Source: Bacteriovoracales bacterium (GTDB taxonomy: Bacteria > Bdellovibrionota > Bacteriovoracia > Bacteriovoracales > Bacteriovoracaceae). Taken from it: 43,795 nucleotides of DNA. The notes under the pieces are model-generated. The model was not told where the DNA came from and ran no database searches. It saw only the letters and a program-made list of their open reading frames with translations. This document shows, one piece after another, positions 43,323-43,795 of the stretch (its first letter is position 1; each line of letters starts with the position of its first letter). A program made the translations under genes and the position numbers. The stretch lies in NCBI GenBank assembly GCA_028346125.1, contig JAOMEV010000022.1, positions 1-43,795 of the forward strand, in the 5' to 3' direction.

Positions 43323-43795
43323 TTAATCTTTTGATGTCAACCTCTCCGAGAGAGACTTCTCTTTTCTCGTGAAAATAACGTAGGTCAAACGGAGCCAGAA
43401 TAAGGTTATAGATAAAATAACAAAAAAGATGACCTTTAAAAATAAGAAAGATCTCCCCTCCGCGTCTTTCATTTTATCCAAACTAAAGTAAATACTTTCA
43501 CCTTTTCGAAGCCCACCTAACTGGGCACTCATATGACCGATCTCATCCTTTTTTACCGTCACATAAAGAACATCCCCAGTGGAAACTTCTTCTTTAAATG
43601 CTTCCATATTAAAGGAGTTAAAATAGCGATCAGGTAAAACGGAATCTTGATCTTTTGTATTCACGTAAAGGGACCGTCTCGTCCTAGGGCCATAACCACC
43701 AGAATGAACCTTCTTTTTTTCAACGTTTGAACTTTGATAAGTCACTTTAAGCTCAGTCCATAAATCTTTTTGAATATTGACTTCTCTAAAACTCA
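43323..43795 (-). CDS. Membrane protein of unknown function, tandem paralogue (5' end outside window)
   Basis: The frame stays open from the stop at 43323 to the right edge of the window. A GTG at 43745 is possible, but upstream codons read FREVNIQKDLWTELK, which aligns with FREIKINKSWWMVVK of the neighbour, so the true start lies beyond the window. It has a soluble domain followed by one C-terminal membrane helix (FLKVIFFVILSITLFWL region) and a short charged tail. It lies 20 bp upstream of its paralogue, probably in the same transcript. Family and function are unknown. Confidence 0.65.
   Translation of the reverse strand, partial: SFREVNIQKDLWTELKVTYQSSNVEKKKVHSGGYGPRTRRSLYVNTKDQDSVLPDRYFNSFNMEAFKEEVSTGDVLYVTVKKDEIGHMSAQLGGLRKGESIYFSLDKMKDAEGRSFLFLKVIFFVILSITLFWLRLTYVIFTRKEKSLSERLTSKD

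Overview
This 43.8 kb window is gene-dense, AT-rich bacterial chromosome, roughly 38-40% GC by eye. I see no tRNA, rRNA, CRISPR array, insertion sequence or phage genes. The best taxonomic guess is the Bdellovibrio/Bacteriovorax group (Bdellovibrionota, marine Halobacteriovorax-like). The reasons are a class I lysyl-tRNA synthetase in a Gram-negative setting, many stand-alone CheY-like receiver proteins, a PrkA-YeaH-SpoVR operon, FadJ/FadI beta-oxidation, and many short secreted proteins of unknown family. This placement is inference; no marker gene in the window proves it.

Layout. 1-1523: end of a secreted-type phospholipase D protein. 1556-3220: acyl-CoA ligase. 3366-6251: a signalling cluster with a CheX-like phosphatase, a receiver with a hydrophilic insert, an atypical PAS histidine kinase and a CheY-like receiver. 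6248-9319: a DUF3768 protein, glycerol-3-phosphate dehydrogenase and an acidic-repeat/YbjQ-like protein. 9398-13942: SecA, an M23 endopeptidase and a PP2C phosphatase. 14094-18752: PrkA-YeaH-SpoVR, followed by an opposing CheY-like gene. 19325-25198: a four-gene operon of CheY-like receiver, large membrane CheA-like kinase with two phospho-acceptor (Hpt) domains, second membrane histidine kinase and periplasmic solute-binding protein. 25201-28682: fadJ and fadI. 28839-30743: an SH3 protein, a DUF2905 protein, ElbB and a small membrane protein. 30842-34265: lysS, pepP and a small secreted protein, visibly richer in C-ending codons. 34251-35175: an SH3 protein and an Mpo1-like protein. 35252-43795: a markedly AT-rich stretch with two sensor proteins that resemble the front part of the CheA-like kinase but lack its phospho-histidine and ATPase, a second solute-binding protein, several secreted unknowns and two tandem paralogous membrane proteins.

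The most interesting possibility is a distributed sensory system. It would comprise one membrane CheA-like kinase without a CheW-type domain, two kinase-dead relatives, two stand-alone periplasmic solute-binding proteins, four single-domain receivers and a CheX-like phosphatase. A near-consensus sigma-28 (FliA) promoter precedes one kinase-dead sensor (38940-38966), and a weaker one precedes the receiver/CheA-like operon (19271-19297). If real, these would place the system in the flagellar regulon. No receiver carries a DNA-binding output, which fits chemotaxis-like or phosphorelay signalling.

Other structural signals include a 23-bp imperfect palindrome upstream of fadI, a promoter with a 13-bp perfect dyad at its start site before the DUF2905 gene, a G5/C5 hairpin presenting a ribosome site in its loop before the gene at 33798, and convergent gene pairs whose stops overlap or nearly touch.
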